NCBI GenBank assembly: GCA_013824085.1
Contig: PNNF01000013.1
Coordinates: 1 to 64,000, forward strand
Direction of reading: 5' to 3'
Source: Chlorobiaceae bacterium
GTDB taxonomy: Bacteria; Bacteroidota; Ignavibacteria; Ignavibacteriales; Ignavibacteriaceae
DNA length: 64,000 nucleotides
Positions 8,374-17,747 of the stretch are shown in pieces. Within the stretch, counting starts at the first letter, position 1, and each line of letters starts with the position of its first letter. Under the pieces are notes generated by a model, which was not told where the DNA came from, did not search any database, and saw nothing but the letters and a program-made list of their open reading frames with translations. The position numbers and the translations under genes were made by a program.

Positions 8374-9339
8374 ATGATGAGAAAAAATGAAAAGTGTGCA
8401 ATCGGTATAGACCTTGGTGGAACATTTGTTAAGTTTGGAATTGTTAATCAGAGTGGAAAGATATTAAAGAAAATTATTTTAGAATCGAAAGCAGACAAAG
8501 GAACTACTTCAGTTGTCAAACAGATAAAGAAGGGGATTAATGAATTATTATCTGATGAAGGTTTTAAAATACAAGGAATTGGAATTGGTGCTCCGGGAAT
8601 TGTTTCATTAAAGAAAGGAACTGTCGAGCATCCTCCTAATTTTCCGGGTTGGGGAATTATTCACTTGGGAAATATTATTAAAAAAGAATTTGGGATTAAA
8701 ACATTTGTAGAGAACGACGCAAACGCAGCCGCTATTGGTGAGCTTATGTTTGGGATGGGAAAATACTTAAAATCTTTTGTGATGATAACTCTTGGAACTG
8801 GCGTCGGTGGTGGAATAATTTTGAATAAGAAAATATATCGCGGCGAGTTTGGAGCTGCAGGAGAAATTGGTCACATCTCCATTGATGTTAATGGCGCTAA
8901 ATGTAATTGCGGTTCATACGGTTGTATAGAAGCATATGCGGGAAATAATTATTTGATTAATCGAGTAAAAAATAAATTGAATGATAATCCTGAGTCAAAA
9001 TTGTTTGAATTATTTGCAAAAAATAGTGAGCCATTAACACCAAAAATTATTTCAGAAGCTGCAGAGAAAGGTGATAAATTTGCAATCTCAATTATTGAAG
9101 AGCTTGGAACAAACGTTGGATATGCAATGGCATCAGTATCAAATTTACTTGATGTGAGTACAATAATTGTTGGTGGTGGTGTTTCAGCTTTTGGAAAAAC
9201 TCTGCTTGATAATATTCACGCCGCAATGAAAGAGAGAGTTTTGTTATCGATGAAAGGTAGAGTTAAAATTTTGCCTGCTAAATTAAAAAATGAAGCTGGA
9301 ATAAAAGGAGCTTCTTCACTTGTATTTTATAGTCATTAA
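8374..9339 (+). CDS. ROK-family sugar kinase
   Basis: ATP-dependent kinase of the ROK family (glucokinase or N-acetylglucosamine/mannosamine kinase type). Motifs: GIDLGGT phosphate loop at residues 11-17, catalytic region ENDANAA (113-119), GEIGH (163-167) and the zinc site CNCGSYGCIE with cysteines 177, 179 and 184 plus His167. The GEIGH-plus-zinc arrangement fixes the family but not the sugar. An ATG at 8377 is an alternative start; AAGG precedes both. The two following genes (membrane protein and LptD) are packed tightly behind it. Two secreted GlcNAc-type glycosidases lie 6 kb away, which makes a GlcNAc substrate reasonable but unproven. Confidence 0.85.
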   Translation: MMRKNEKCAIGIDLGGTFVKFGIVNQSGKILKKIILESKADKGTTSVVKQIKKGINELLSDEGFKIQGIGIGAPGIVSLKKGTVEHPPNFPGWGIIHLGNIIKKEFGIKTFVENDANAAAIGELMFGMGKYLKSFVMITLGTGVGGGIILNKKIYRGEFGAAGEIGHISIDVNGAKCNCGSYGCIEAYAGNNYLINRVKNKLNDNPESKLFELFAKNSEPLTPKIISEAAEKGDKFAISIIEELGTNVGYAMASVSNLLDVSTIIVGGGVSAFGKTLLDNIHAAMKERVLLSMKGRVKILPAKLKNEAGIKGASSLVFYSH

Positions 9340-9341
9340 CT

Positions 9342-9842
9342 ATGTTTAAAGAAAAATTAATTTTTGGTCTTAATATTTTATTATTAGTTTTTGCAATCAT
9401 GCAGGGATACCATTATTCAGGAATCCTCGCAGAAAAAATTGCAATAAATTTTAGTATGTCGGGTGAACCACAAAATTGGATAGACAAAGATCATCTTATC
9501 ACATTTAATATTTTTTTGACATTCTTTGTTTTTTCTCTCTTTACAAGTTTTATAATCTTAGCTATAAAGAAAAAATTTTGGCTCTTCAATTTGCCCAATA
9601 AAGAATATTGGAACAGATCAGAAAATCAAGAAGAGACTACATGGAAATTAATTTCTTTCTCGAATTATATTCTTTGTATAACTTTAATTTTTTTGTTGTT
9701 TGTTTTTAATACGGTCTATACAAAAAATACAAATTTAGAATATTCACAATGGGATTTATTTATTATGATCGGCATCTACTTCGCCCTTATTTTATTGGGT
9801 GTTTTGAAGTTTAACAAAAATTTTAAAATCCCAACAGACTAA
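9342..9842 (+). CDS. DUF1648-type membrane protein
   Basis: A small inner-membrane protein with four hydrophobic helices. Between helices 1 and 2 it carries KIAINFSMSGEPQNWIDKD, which is the DUF1648 pattern (pro-x-h-[FWY]-...-G-E-P-[DN]-x-W), found in SdpI immunity proteins and related membrane proteins of unknown activity. Only the DUF1648 part is present; the SdpI C-terminal half is not. The gene sits 2 nt after the ROK kinase gene and directly abuts lptD (its TAA is followed at once by the lptD ATG), so all three are probably one transcript. Confidence 0.72.
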   Translation: MFKEKLIFGLNILLLVFAIMQGYHYSGILAEKIAINFSMSGEPQNWIDKDHLITFNIFLTFFVFSLFTSFIILAIKKKFWLFNLPNKEYWNRSENQEETTWKLISFSNYILCITLIFLLFVFNTVYTKNTNLEYSQWDLFIMIGIYFALILLGVLKFNKNFKIPTD

Positions 9843-12425
9843 ATGCGATTAATAATCATAATAGTGTTCTTATTTTTATTTTGTGTTGATGTAGTTGCAA
9901 CTTCACAACAAAATCCTTTCTTGAATACCTCGCAAGATACATTACCAAGAACCGCTAAGGATCAAGTCTTAATTGAAAGTATTGATACATTATTAACTCA
10001 AGATACAATCGTAACTCGCAGCGAAATTGATTCAGTGATTTACGCAAATGCTAAAGACTCGTTAATCTTTTTTGTTCAAGAAAAAAAAATGTCTCTCTTT
10101 GGCTCGGGTATGTTGAGATATAAAGATACTCAATTGAGAAGTGGAAAAGTTTTTGTTGATTTCAATACAAAAGATGTAGAAGCTTTTGGAATTCCGAAAG
10201 ATACTTTAGGAGAAAAATTTGAAGAGACTCCTGTGCTCGTTGATGGAGGCGATGAATACAAAGGTTCGCGTATGCGTTACAACTTTGAAACGTTAAAGGG
10301 TTTCATCACTTATGCAAAAACTAAAGAAGCCGAAGCATCATACTCTGGTGCAAGAATAAAAAAAATTGATGATGATATTTTCTTTGTAGAGAAAGGAATT
10401 TATTCTACTTGTGAATTGGAACATCCGCATTTTTATTTCTTTGGAAGTGAAATGAAAGTTATACAAAAAGAGCAATTAATTGGAAGATGGATTTGGTTGA
10501 CATTCGGCGATGTTCCTTTCCCAATACCGATTCCTTTTGTTGTCTTTCCAATTCAGTCAGGTAGAAGGAGTGGAATTTTGCCGCCCGCTTACGGAGACCG
10601 TCCCGGATATGGAAAATATTTTTCTCGGTTCGGATATTTTTGGGCAATAAATGATTTTATGGATTGGAATGTTACTGGTGATTATTATACGAAAGGGAGC
10701 TTTGCATTAGGAAGTAGATTTCGTTATGCGCTTAGATACAACTTCACTGGAAATTTTGAAGCAGGTTATTCTGATATGCAACGAGGAGAAGTTACTGATG
10801 CTGATCGGACTCAACGAATTGATTGGCGATTGCGTTGGTTGCACAATCAAACAATTACACCAACTTCTCGACTTGATATTAATTTAGATTTTCTTACAGG
10901 AAATTATTTTGAACGAAATAGTATTAATTTTAATCAACTTCTAAAAAGAGAAATAATTTCTAATGCTACTTATTTTAAGAGTTGGGAAGAATTGGGAAGT
11001 AGTTTGTCATTGAGTTATTCTCGCAGGCAAAATCTTGATAGCGTTGACATTACGGAAACTGCTCCGAATCTATCTTTTAGTAAATCTCAGTTTTATCCAT
11101 TTAAGAATAAGTATAATCTTGGCGAGCCTGCTTGGTACGAATTGATTGGAATTAATTACAATGGTCAGTTGCAAAACCTTCGGAATAAAAATGCGCTTGC
11201 ACTGAATGAGAGAAGCGGAATTCAACATAATATTAATTTCGGATTTTCTCCCAAGATCGGGTACATAAATATTTCGCCATCAATAAATTATACTGAACTT
11301 TGGTATAACAAAAGAATTGAGAGATTTGTAGTTCCTGTTCAAATTGATTCAGTAACATCGCGAGATTCAGTTGTAACAAACGACGTAAGAGATCTCTCGT
11401 CAGTTCGTTATTTAGGTGTTGGAGTTTCAGCATCAACAAAATTTTTCGGTATCTTCCAACCTCAAACATTAGGCGTAGAAGCGATTCGACATATTGTTCA
11501 ACCTTCTATTTCTTATAACTATCGTCCAGATTTTTCAGAAGATAAATGGGGATATTTTTCTTCTTATACAGATTCGAAAGGAAATGTTGTTCGATACAAT
11601 AAATTTGAAAGAGAAATTTTTGGTGGAGCACCAATGGGTGAACAGCAATCAGTAAATTTTTCTGTAGGAAATATTTTTGAAATGAAAACAAGTGTTGATC
11701 CAAATGACACTTCAGCCAAAGCACAAAAATTTCAACTGCTTAATTTAAGTTTATCAACTGGATATAATTTTGCCGCAGATAGTTTACATCTCTCTGATTT
11801 AAATTTAAGTTACAGAACTCAAATCTCCGACATACTAAGTGTTTCTGGTTCATCCAATTATACGTTTTATGATTATGAAGGGAATGTTTCGCGAGTAAAT
11901 AGATTTTTATCTTCTGCTAACAAAGGATTTTTGCGTTTGACAAATCAAAGTTTTTCTATTTCTCTTACTCTAAGTGGTGAAAGATTTAAAACTGAAGAAA
12001 AATCAGAAGATACGACAGAGGCAATAGAATCAGTATTCCCAAAAGAAAATCAAATTTATACGAGCATCTATGACACAAGAGAAGCTGATTTTTCAATTCC
12101 TTGGAACATTTCATTAAACTACAATTACAGCGAGAGCAAGCCAACACCCGCACAAGCTTTTAAGTATTCAACAATAAGTGGCAACTTAGGATTTAATCTT
12201 ACAAAAAATTGGAAATTTAGTTTTACAGGTTCTTATGATTTAACTGCAAAACAATTCTCAGCTCCGCAGGTTATGGTTAGTCGCGATCTTCATTGTTGGA
12301 TAATGAACTTCACTTGGAATCCTATTGGTCTTTACACAGGCTATAGATTTGAGATAAAAGTTAAAGCGTCTCAGCTTCAAGATTTGAAGCTCACAAAGTC
12401 AGATCAATTTTATAGTGGAAGATAA
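9843..12425 (+). CDS. lptD: LPS assembly outer-membrane protein LptD-like
   Basis: Outer-membrane beta-barrel that inserts lipopolysaccharide into the outer leaflet. After a signal peptide the N-terminal part has the repeated OstA/beta-jellyroll strands (SGKVFVDFNTKDVEAFG, YKGSRMRYNFETLKGF) with the YSTCELEHPHFYF box typical of Bacteroidetes-type LptD. The remaining ~600 residues are barrel strands rich in alternate Y, N and aromatic residues (FGDVPFPIPIPFVVFPIQSG begins the barrel). Length, 860 residues, fits. The ATG follows immediately after the stop of the preceding gene. An LptD implies that the cell makes LPS or a lipid-A-like lipid, which matters next to the sphingolipid genes at the right end. 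Confidence 0.82.
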   Translation: MRLIIIIVFLFLFCVDVVATSQQNPFLNTSQDTLPRTAKDQVLIESIDTLLTQDTIVTRSEIDSVIYANAKDSLIFFVQEKKMSLFGSGMLRYKDTQLRSGKVFVDFNTKDVEAFGIPKDTLGEKFEETPVLVDGGDEYKGSRMRYNFETLKGFITYAKTKEAEASYSGARIKKIDDDIFFVEKGIYSTCELEHPHFYFFGSEMKVIQKEQLIGRWIWLTFGDVPFPIPIPFVVFPIQSGRRSGILPPAYGDRPGYGKYFSRFGYFWAINDFMDWNVTGDYYTKGSFALGSRFRYALRYNFTGNFEAGYSDMQRGEVTDADRTQRIDWRLRWLHNQTITPTSRLDINLDFLTGNYFERNSINFNQLLKREIISNATYFKSWEELGSSLSLSYSRRQNLDSVDITETAPNLSFSKSQFYPFKNKYNLGEPAWYELIGINYNGQLQNLRNKNALALNERSGIQHNINFGFSPKIGYINISPSINYTELWYNKRIERFVVPVQIDSVTSRDSVVTNDVRDLSSVRYLGVGVSASTKFFGIFQPQTLGVEAIRHIVQPSISYNYRPDFSEDKWGYFSSYTDSKGNVVRYNKFEREIFGGAPMGEQQSVNFSVGNIFEMKTSVDPNDTSAKAQKFQLLNLSLSTGYNFAADSLHLSDLNLSYRTQISDILSVSGSSNYTFYDYEGNVSRVNRFLSSANKGFLRLTNQSFSISLTLSGERFKTEEKSEDTTEAIESVFPKENQIYTSIYDTREADFSIPWNISLNYNYSESKPTPAQAFKYSTISGNLGFNLTKNWKFSFTGSYDLTAKQFSAPQVMVSRDLHCWIMNFTWNPIGLYTGYRFEIKVKASQLQDLKLTKSDQFYSGR

Positions 12426-12456
12426 ATTAAAGCCATCGTACATCTTCCATAAATTA

Positions 12457-12750
12457 TTATTTCATAACTTTCACTGTTCGCGGATAAACTGTTACAATAC
12501 CCGTAAACATTCCAATCACTATATCCAATGCAGTCTGCGAAGTCACTATTGTGTAATTCTGTGCTCCAGCAGAGAGTGAATTTGTATCAACATTATTCAG
12601 TGGTACGAGTCCAAAAAGAATATACCATTGGCGTTCTTCAATAACTTGATTTGTTTTTGCACCTGAGCCAACGATATGCGTATTAGTGTAACACCCTGTA
12701 AAATAAAAAACAAAGACAACTAAAAGAATTGTAGCAAATATTTTTCTCAT
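12457..12750 (-). CDS. Bor/Iss-like small lipoprotein
   Basis: A 97-residue lipoprotein with a signal ending in FVFYFTGC. The rest reads QWYILFGLVPLN, then NYTIVTSQTALDIVIGMFTG and TVYPRTVKV. The order of a W/F-GL strand, a Thr-rich middle and a closing beta hairpin, together with the 97-residue size, resembles the Bor lipoprotein family (phage lambda Bor, plasmid Iss). In E. coli those give serum resistance. Such proteins are also common in non-pathogens as small surface lipoproteins, so I do not infer virulence. It is convergent with lptD, with 31 bases between stops. Confidence 0.6.
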   Translation of the reverse strand: MRKIFATILLVVFVFYFTGCYTNTHIVGSGAKTNQVIEERQWYILFGLVPLNNVDTNSLSAGAQNYTIVTSQTALDIVIGMFTGIVTVYPRTVKVMK

Positions 12751-12764
12751 TGTTCACTCCTATT

Positions 12765-13376
12765 TTACTTTTTATTAATTAATTTAATTGAACCTATTGA
12801 AGATTCGATGGCTTTAATTTCGTTCGGATAATTTTCTTTTCGCGAGATGTAGTCAAACTGTAATAAATCATAATTGCTTGTCAAAAATGTCAGCTTAAAT
12901 GATATTATATCATTATGCTGAGTTAAGTATTGATAAATTTTTATTCCATCTTTTGTGAAGGTCGCAGTCTTGGTTTTATTCGTATCGATTGAGCTGATCA
13001 AAAAATCATTAAACACTTTTTGGCGATCATATTTCGGGATGAGAGAATCTAACAACGTAACATTTATTACACTAAAAAGTGAACGAGTAGAATCATTAAA
13101 AAAAATATATTGCAGTGAATATTTCACTCCACTCGCGGGATCAATTTCATTATTAATTTGAGAATGGAATGCTTCAAGATTTTTTCCTTCAAGTCTTTCC
13201 ACGTTTTTGGGAATAGAAAAAATAATTCCGAGTGTTGAATCGGAAATTTCTTCGGATAATAAATTTTTGTTTACATTAAATTCAATATCACTAGTAGAGA
13301 TTTTTTCTTTATTTTCAGCACAGCCAACTAAAAAAGAAAGCACCATTATGCTTAGAGTAATTATATATTTTTGCAT
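12765..13376 (-). CDS. hypothetical lipoprotein
   Basis: A 203-residue protein with lipoprotein signal (MVLSFLVGC). The mature part alternates strands and helices with a phrase STLGIIFSIPKNVERLEG that resembles the stress-response 'PsbP/MOG1-like' or unknown-domain lipoproteins, but no family can be claimed. It lies 14 bases upstream of the Bor-like gene on the same strand, so both lipoproteins are probably co-transcribed. Codon use and base composition match its surroundings. Confidence 0.6.
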   Translation of the reverse strand: MQKYIITLSIMVLSFLVGCAENKEKISTSDIEFNVNKNLLSEEISDSTLGIIFSIPKNVERLEGKNLEAFHSQINNEIDPASGVKYSLQYIFFNDSTRSLFSVINVTLLDSLIPKYDRQKVFNDFLISSIDTNKTKTATFTKDGIKIYQYLTQHNDIISFKLTFLTSNYDLLQFDYISRKENYPNEIKAIESSIGSIKLINKK

Positions 13377-13490
13377 TTGCTATTATTCAAAATGAGTTGG
13401 TTATAAAATAAAGTTAATTAGCGAAATTACAATAGCGCAAATAGGTTATTTTTGTATTAGTTGTTTTTATATAACATTGAAAAAAGATTT

Positions 13491-13937
13491 ATGGTTAGAA
13501 AAATACTTATAGATGGAAATAATCTTATTCCTAAAATTTCTTCAGCAAGAAGTAAAGGAAAGAATTTATCTAGAGCTGATTTAATAGTCTTATTAGAGAG
13601 AATATTTTTTTCATCAAAAGATTCCGTTGTTATATTTTTTGATGGATTTAAGAATGAAGAGATAAAATCAAATCGAATTAAAATTATTTATAGTGATAAA
13701 AAAAAAGCAGATGAACTTATCCGACGCGAAATCGAAAATAATTATAAGTCTCAAAAAATAGTTGTCATCTCATCAGATCATGAAATAATTAATTTAGCAA
13801 AAGTTTGTGGATGTGAAATTGTTAGAAGCGAAGATTTTGAAAAAAGGTTTAAGATTAAAAATCAAAACAAGACTGAGGAGAGCGAAAAACCAATAATCAG
13901 TAATGAAGAATCAAAAAAAATGTTTGGTCTAAAATGA
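13491..13937 (+). CDS. NYN-domain RNase (YacP/Rae1-like)
   Basis: A 148-residue protein from the ATG at 13491; the upstream TTG at 13461 gives ten extra residues and is less likely. It has the NYN nuclease signature: RKILIDGNNL with the first metal-binding Asp, VVIFFDG with the second, KADELIRREIEN with the acidic helix, and IVVISSDHEI. PIN-like NYN proteins of this small size (YacP, Rae1) are ribonucleases that cut mRNA or process rRNA. The C-terminal tail is charged and probably disordered. Its stop overlaps the start of the next gene by 4 nt (ATGA). Confidence 0.75.
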   Translation: MVRKILIDGNNLIPKISSARSKGKNLSRADLIVLLERIFFSSKDSVVIFFDGFKNEEIKSNRIKIIYSDKKKADELIRREIENNYKSQKIVVISSDHEIINLAKVCGCEIVRSEDFEKRFKIKNQNKTEESEKPIISNEESKKMFGLK

Positions 13938-14722
13938 GTTCACATTTCCCCGAAAGAATAATTTGCTTAACTGAAGAAACAACTGAAATTATTTACTTGT
14001 TGAATGCTTCAGAAAAAATTGTTGGCATAAGTGGCTTCACAGTTCGTCCACCAATCGCAAGAAAGACAAAGCCAAAAGTTTGTACTTTCATTGATGCTGA
14101 TTATCAAAAGATAGAAATGCTTAAGCCCGATCTTATTCTTGCATTCTCTGACATACAAGCAGAAATTGCAAAGGAATTAATTAAGCGTGGATTTAATGTT
14201 TATACTTCAAATATTAGATCAGTTGAAGATATTTTGCAAAATATTTTAATTGTTGGATCTCTTATCGGCAAACAAAAATCTACCGAAAGACTTGTAAAAA
14301 CTTTTGAAAAAAAATTAACACACACTAAAAAATTATCAGCAAAAATAAAAATTAAACCAAAAGTATTTTTTGAAGAATGGGATCAGCCTTTAATTTCCTG
14401 CATCAGATGGGTTAGCGAATTGATTGAAATTGCTGGAGGCGAAGAGATATTTACAGAATTACGAGAAAAAAAATTAGCGAAAGACAGAATTGTTCATCCA
14501 AATGAAGTGATAATTAGAAATCCAGATATTATTATTGGGTCTTGGTGCGGAAAAGGTTTTAAGAAAGAAATTGTAAAGGGAAGAGAAGGATGGAGTGAAA
14601 TTAACGCAGTGAAAAATAATCTTCTTTTTGAAATTAAATCTTCGATAATACTTCAGCCCGGTCCTGCTGCATTGAGTGAAGGACTCGATAATTTGATAAA
14701 AATCCTAAAAAATTTTAATTAA
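13934..14722 (+). CDS. cytosolic BtuF-like periplasmic-binding-fold protein
   Basis: The sequence has a BtuF/FecB-type binding-protein fold: RIICLTEETTEIIYLL at the first strand, then DYQKIEMLKPDLILAF, and in the second lobe VFFEEWDQPLISCIRWVSELIEIAGG with HPNEVIIRNPDIIIGSW. It has no signal peptide or lipobox, so it is likely cytosolic; uncharacterised proteins of this type are usually annotated 'cobalamin-binding protein'. It could bind cobalamin or another chelate inside the cell. It overlaps the upstream NYN gene by 4 nt. No transporter genes accompany it. Confidence 0.65.
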   Translation: MSSHFPERIICLTEETTEIIYLLNASEKIVGISGFTVRPPIARKTKPKVCTFIDADYQKIEMLKPDLILAFSDIQAEIAKELIKRGFNVYTSNIRSVEDILQNILIVGSLIGKQKSTERLVKTFEKKLTHTKKLSAKIKIKPKVFFEEWDQPLISCIRWVSELIEIAGGEEIFTELREKKLAKDRIVHPNEVIIRNPDIIIGSWCGKGFKKEIVKGREGWSEINAVKNNLLFEIKSSIILQPGPAALSEGLDNLIKILKNFN

Positions 14723-14740
14723 CTTTTATAAAAACATTTT

Positions 14741-16219
14741 TTGAATTTGAAAAAAAATATATTAATAATTCTTTTGCTCTTATCTGCGGCTGTCAATATA
14801 GTTCCTCAGAATTTCTCAACTCATTATTTACATAAAAAACAATTTGGATTTGTAGATGAGCATGAAGCAAAAAAAATTTCGGAAGAAAATTCTAAAATAA
14901 AAATTATCTCATCGTTAGATAAAAAATCTAATTTAAATAAAATTGTCTTTGGCTATTTACCATATTGGGAATATCTGAATTCAAGACAATTCATTCGTTA
15001 TAATCTCTTGTCACATATCGCATTATTTGATTTTTATGTCTCCGCAAATGGAGCGATTACTAATCCGCCATACTGGCCTTGGACTGACGTAATAAATTTA
15101 GCGAAACAAAATGGTGTAAAGACAATTTTATGTGCAACGAATTTTAATGATTCATTAATAAATATAATAATTCGCACTCCTACAGTTTATCAAAATTTTT
15201 TCAACAATTTAAAAAATATTATTACTCAACATCAACTTGATGGCGTAAACATTGATTTTGAAGGACTAAAGACAATTGATCGCGGTGCTGTTTTTAATTC
15301 CTTCATGGCGGAATTAAAAAATTATTTTACTTTGCATTTACCCGGCAAAGAAATTTCATTCGCAGGTCCGGCAGTCAATTGGGGCGGGCATTGGAATTTT
15401 GGTGAGCTGAAAAATCATCTCGATTTTATTTTCGTTATGGGTTATGATTTTTATGGAAGCTGGAGCACAAACGCTGGTCCATCCGCTCCATTATTGGGTG
15501 ATAGTTATAATGTTACAAATTCAATCAATGTTCAATATGCCGCAGTTGTAAATTCAAATCCCGAAAAATTAGTGCTTGGCGTTCCTTATTACGGAAATAG
15601 ATGGATCACTCGAACAGACGCACAAGGTCAACGCTCACTTCGTTTTGTAAGCTCGACGCGATTTCGAAATGATGATACTGCATCTCTACGAATTGGTTAC
15701 AGATGGTCGAACACTTATAAAACGCCTTGGTACGCTTGGCGAAACAATGACACAAGTTGGTTTCAAGTTTGGTTTGATGATGATTCAAGTTTAGCATTAA
15801 AGTACGATTTAGCTCGAGCAAAAAATCTGGGCGGAATCGGAATGTGGGCTTTAGGTTATGATGGTGATAAGCCAGATTTGTGGAACAAAATTCATCAATA
15901 CTTAAACGCTTCAACAAATATTAATGATGATGATAACTTAGAATATGATTTTATCTTGAGTCAAAACTTTCCAAATCCATTTAATGCAACAACTGTAATT
16001 CGATATCAATTGCCTGCGAGTGGTTTTATCTCACTTAAAATATTTGATCTGCTCGGCAATGAAATAGAAACGATTATTAATCAAGAGCAACAAGCTGGAT
16101 TTTATCAGATTGATTTTAACTCACAAAATTTATCAAGTGGAATTTATTTTTATAGATTAACACTTCACGGAAAAAATTTATTTCACTCTTCAACTCACAA
16201 AATGGTTCTAACAAAATAA
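14741..16219 (+). CDS. secreted GH18 glycosidase with T9SS sorting domain
   Basis: Glycoside hydrolase family 18 (chitinase/cortex-lytic SleL-YaaH type) acting on GlcNAc polymers. After a signal peptide the barrel shows LDGVNIDFEG with the catalytic Glu at residue 174 and Asp172; Asn170 replaces one Asp of the DGxDxDxE box, as in YaaH/SleL relatives. FVMGYDFYGSW and GIGMWALGYD follow at beta-6 and beta-8. The last ~85 residues are a type A T9SS sorting tail (NFPNPFNATTVIRYQLP, SGIYFYRLT). The start is TTG (14741 or 14747). The next gene begins five bases after the stop. The product is predicted to be secreted or surface-bound through T9SS. Confidence 0.85.
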   Translation: MNLKKNILIILLLLSAAVNIVPQNFSTHYLHKKQFGFVDEHEAKKISEENSKIKIISSLDKKSNLNKIVFGYLPYWEYLNSRQFIRYNLLSHIALFDFYVSANGAITNPPYWPWTDVINLAKQNGVKTILCATNFNDSLINIIIRTPTVYQNFFNNLKNIITQHQLDGVNIDFEGLKTIDRGAVFNSFMAELKNYFTLHLPGKEISFAGPAVNWGGHWNFGELKNHLDFIFVMGYDFYGSWSTNAGPSAPLLGDSYNVTNSINVQYAAVVNSNPEKLVLGVPYYGNRWITRTDAQGQRSLRFVSSTRFRNDDTASLRIGYRWSNTYKTPWYAWRNNDTSWFQVWFDDDSSLALKYDLARAKNLGGIGMWALGYDGDKPDLWNKIHQYLNASTNINDDDNLEYDFILSQNFPNPFNATTVIRYQLPASGFISLKIFDLLGNEIETIINQEQQAGFYQIDFNSQNLSSGIYFYRLTLHGKNLFHSSTHKMVLTK

Positions 16220-16224
16220 ATTCT

Positions 16225-17664
16225 ATGAAAATATTATTGCTCTACTTTTTACTATTCACTTCTATTCTATCTGCACAAACTACAAGAGAAAAAATTGGAC
16301 AGATGGTGATGGTTGGATTTATCGGAAACTCACTTCAATTCAATCATCAAACAATTGATACGCTTAAGGTTGATCTTAGACAACGAAATCTTGGCGGCGT
16401 TATTTTGATGGGCGTTAATCAGAATTTACAAAACATTTCGCAAATGAAAGCGTTGACCGATACACTTCAAAAATATTCTTCAACTCCACTTTTTATTTCA
16501 ACTGATCAAGAAGGTGGAAATGTTGCACGACTAAATTCTTCTAATGGATTTCTAAATACATCAACCGCTTTTAGATTGGGTACAACTTTAAATCGAGAAG
16601 ATAGCACACGAAGACAAGCGAGTATTATGGCGGGTTGGTTGAAGCAAGTTGGGATTAATACAAATTTTGCTCCCGTTGTTGATGTGAATGTTAATCCTCA
16701 AAGTCCCGCTATTGGCAGACTCGAAAGAAGTTTTTCAAGCGATACAATAATTGTTTACAATCATGCAAAATGGTTTGTAGACGAATTTAAGAGAAGAGAT
16801 ATTATCACAACGATGAAACATTTTCCCGGACACGGAAGCGCTACTGTCGATAGTCATCTCGGCTTCACCGACATTACTTCAACTTGGAGATCATTGGAAC
16901 TTTATCCTTACAAAAGATTAGTAAATGAAAATTATGTTGATATGATTATGACGGGACACTTATTCAATCGAAATTTTGATTCAACTTATCCTGCTACTTT
17001 GTCATTCAATACAATCACAAATGTATTGCGAAATCAAATTGGGTATAATGGTGTTGTAATTTCCGATGCAATGTTTATGGGAGCGATTGTAAATAATTAT
17101 TCTTTTGAAGATGCAATCGTATTGACAATAAACGCTGGAGTTGATATTTTACTCTATACAACAAATTTAACTCAAGGAACTGAGAAGCATTCTATTACTC
17201 GTAGAATTATTGAAATTGTTGAGAGAAAAATTTCTGAAGGTGTAATTTCACCGAACAGAATAAATGAAAGTTACAATCGTATTATGCAATTGAAATCTAA
17301 ATATCTTCAGACAAGTATTGCTTCTGATGATTTCAATCAACCAAATTCTTTTGAGATGAAAAACTATCCGAACCCATTTAATCCAAACACAAAAATTCGA
17401 TTTACCATTCCAAGCAGTGTTATCAATGCCAACAGCAATTCATCACAAAAAAATAATAATGGAATTTCTCAGGAAAGTTTTTTTGTAATGTTAAAAATCT
17501 ATGATATTCTTGGAAACGAAGTTGCGACTTTATTGAATGAAGAAAAATTTTCAGGAGTGTATGAAATTGATTTTAATGGAGCAAATCTTTCATCAGGAAT
17601 TTATTTCTCCGTATTAAGAGTTAATGATAAAATTCTTACAAATAAAATGTTGTTACTGAGATAA
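16225..17664 (+). CDS. secreted GH3 beta-N-acetylhexosaminidase with T9SS sorting domain
   Basis: Glycoside hydrolase family 3 of NagZ type, which removes GlcNAc from chitin or peptidoglycan fragments. Motifs: STDQEGGNVARL, IGRLERSFS, KHFPGHGSATVDSH with the Asp209-His211 acid/base dyad specific to NagZ-type enzymes, and the nucleophile Asp281 in VVISDAMFMGAI. A signal peptide (LLLYFLLFTSILSAQ) and a C-terminal T9SS sorting tail (NYPNPFNPNTKIRFTIP, SGIYFSVLRV) show that it is exported; ordinary NagZ is cytosolic. With the GH18 gene immediately upstream it forms a secreted two-step degradation pair. Confidence 0.88.
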   Translation: MKILLLYFLLFTSILSAQTTREKIGQMVMVGFIGNSLQFNHQTIDTLKVDLRQRNLGGVILMGVNQNLQNISQMKALTDTLQKYSSTPLFISTDQEGGNVARLNSSNGFLNTSTAFRLGTTLNREDSTRRQASIMAGWLKQVGINTNFAPVVDVNVNPQSPAIGRLERSFSSDTIIVYNHAKWFVDEFKRRDIITTMKHFPGHGSATVDSHLGFTDITSTWRSLELYPYKRLVNENYVDMIMTGHLFNRNFDSTYPATLSFNTITNVLRNQIGYNGVVISDAMFMGAIVNNYSFEDAIVLTINAGVDILLYTTNLTQGTEKHSITRRIIEIVERKISEGVISPNRINESYNRIMQLKSKYLQTSIASDDFNQPNSFEMKNYPNPFNPNTKIRFTIPSSVINANSNSSQKNNNGISQESFFVMLKIYDILGNEVATLLNEEKFSGVYEIDFNGANLSSGIYFSVLRVNDKILTNKMLLLR

Positions 17665-17747
17665 TAATTTTTTGGCATAATTATTTTGTCAACAATTTTT
17701 GAAAAAAAATTTAACTTAATAGTTTAATTATTTAGTATTTAGGGAAA

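Noticed and set aside
17665-17747. AT-only hairpin after the GH3 gene as a terminator
   Set aside because: The stem (AATAATT/AATTATT) has no G-C pair and only a short T stretch follows, so it is too weak to call.
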